This document shows positions 63,224 to 64,000 of a stretch of DNA of 64,000 nucleotides, piece by piece. The first letter of the stretch is position 1; each line of letters begins with the position of its first letter. A program made the position numbers and the translations under genes. The notes below the pieces were generated by a model that was given only the letters and a program-made list of their open reading frames with translations, made no database searches and was not told where the DNA came from. The stretch is taken from contig NZ_CP058990.1 in NCBI RefSeq assembly GCF_019021925.1, positions 612,001-676,000 on the forward strand, read 5' to 3'. The DNA is from Cellulophaga sp. HaHaR_3_176. Lineage in GTDB: Bacteria > Bacteroidota > Bacteroidia > Flavobacteriales > Flavobacteriaceae.

Positions 63224-64000
63224 ATGAAAAATAAAATTTATATAACGGTACTAACAATCGTTTCTCTGCTGAATTGGAGTTGTACCGATTTAGAGGAAGA
63301 AAGACTTGATGAATCGGAATTTGGTGGACAAGCTGAAAAAATAAGTGGAGCGATAGCACCAGCTTACGGACAAATATCATCGACATTTTTTATAACGAAC
63401 TATTATGGTTTACAGTTAATTTCTGCAGACGAAGCCATTTTACCATTCCGTGGTGGAGTAGATTGGTTTGATGGAGGTAAATATATGTCAGCACATACTC
63501 ATAACATGACGCCAACGAATGATATGGTGACCACTTCTTGGAATGCACTTACAAAGAATATTTCTAGAACATTAGCTGCAATTGAAGTATTAGCTCCTTT
63601 GTCAGAAGAAGGAAGTATTGAAGCAACAGGAGCATTGCATGAAATGATAGCTTTACGAGCATATTTGAATATGCTGCTTTTAGATAGCTGGGGTATTGTA
63701 CTTAAAAAAGACTCTTCAACTGAGCTTTCAGTAGTACTTAGAGGACAAGAGGCTATTGATTATATTGAAAGTGAATTTTTAGCGGTTGTAGACGTTATAA
63801 ATACCGATAGAGGTTCTGGTAGAATGACCCAGAGTGCTGTTTGGGGTTTTTTAGCAAGATTACATTTAAATGCTCCAGTTTATCGTGATCCTTACGGAAC
63901 GCCAAACTTTACTGCAGAAGATATGAATAAGGCTATAGAGTATTCTGACAACGTAATTAATTCAGGCTTGTATAGCTTATCTCCTGAGTATTTTGAATTA
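63224..64000 (+). CDS. SusD/RagB-family lipoprotein (partial, cut by window end)
   Basis: 259 codons are visible, starting ATGAAAAATAAAATT at 63224 and open to the last base. The lipoprotein signal ends at LLNWSCTDLEEE. The SusD helical repeats include SAPAYGQISS-like AIAPAYGQISS, TTSWNALTKNISRTLAAIEV, ALHEMIALRAYLNMLLLDSWG and SAVWGFLARLHLNA. It is the substrate-binding lid of the SusC transporter encoded immediately upstream. The C-terminal half lies outside the window. Confidence 0.93.
   Translation, partial: MKNKIYITVLTIVSLLNWSCTDLEEERLDESEFGGQAEKISGAIAPAYGQISSTFFITNYYGLQLISADEAILPFRGGVDWFDGGKYMSAHTHNMTPTNDMVTTSWNALTKNISRTLAAIEVLAPLSEEGSIEATGALHEMIALRAYLNMLLLDSWGIVLKKDSSTELSVVLRGQEAIDYIESEFLAVVDVINTDRGSGRMTQSAVWGFLARLHLNAPVYRDPYGTPNFTAEDMNKAIEYSDNVINSGLYSLSPEYFEL

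Overview
The window is AT-rich, uses Bacteroidota-type translation starts, and carries SusC/SusD genes, SprB-like repeats with a type B T9SS C-terminus, and FecI/FecR regulation. Together these point to a (probably marine) member of the Flavobacteriaceae. Two alginate lyases indicate that it feeds on brown-algal polysaccharide.

Left part (1-19.5 kb) is mostly chromosomal core. It starts with an exported macroglobulin/plug-like protein. Next is a three-gene cassette encoding a YCII/DGPF protein, a DUF1569 protein and an ECF42-type sigma factor, with a matching ECF promoter in front. A compact minus-strand operon follows (arabinose-5-phosphate isomerase, tatC, an AhpD-like protein, lptB), then recQ. 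A TPP riboswitch precedes the thiamin operon thiS-thiC-(thiE-like)-thiE-thiG-thiH. After that come an LD-carboxypeptidase with a Tat-like signal, an aldo/keto reductase and a K+/H+ antiporter.

The alginate operon (19.6-24.4 kb, minus strand) reads PL6 lyase, PL7 lyase, exported cupin. Twin operator-like palindromes lie just upstream of PL6. Several lipoproteins of unknown function follow (24.4-27.5 kb), then a small Imm17-like membrane protein.

The most unusual segment is about 28.9-38.6 kb. Here mostly single small genes, all on the minus strand, are separated by long imperfect inverted repeats whose ends carry GTTG/CAAC-type cores and whose centres form hairpins. The layout looks like an integron cassette array, but the cores are not classical attC cores and no integrase is visible. 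Cargo includes proteins resembling immunity or antitoxin families (Imm70-like, DUF4304, DUF1963/YwqG, YwqK-like MORN), a GNAT enzyme, a Crp-type regulator and YD-repeat proteins. One repeat is interrupted by an IS110-family element. Its upstream non-coding region can be read as a bridge RNA whose guides match both the element ends and the conserved repeat arm. A complete IS3-family element and a remnant of a related copy also sit in the array.

The right part returns to core functions. Acetate uptake and activation (DUF4212 protein, solute:sodium symporter, acs) lies next to a peptidoglycan-recycling set (AmpG-like permease, GH3/NagZ-like enzyme, anmK, divergent murQ). These are followed by a PQQ-type sugar dehydrogenase, a 2863-residue adhesin-like protein, tRNA-Pro(TGG), and an ECF sigma (fecI-type) gene divergent from fecR. 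fecR is followed by an STN-containing SusC and the start of its SusD, cut by the window end.
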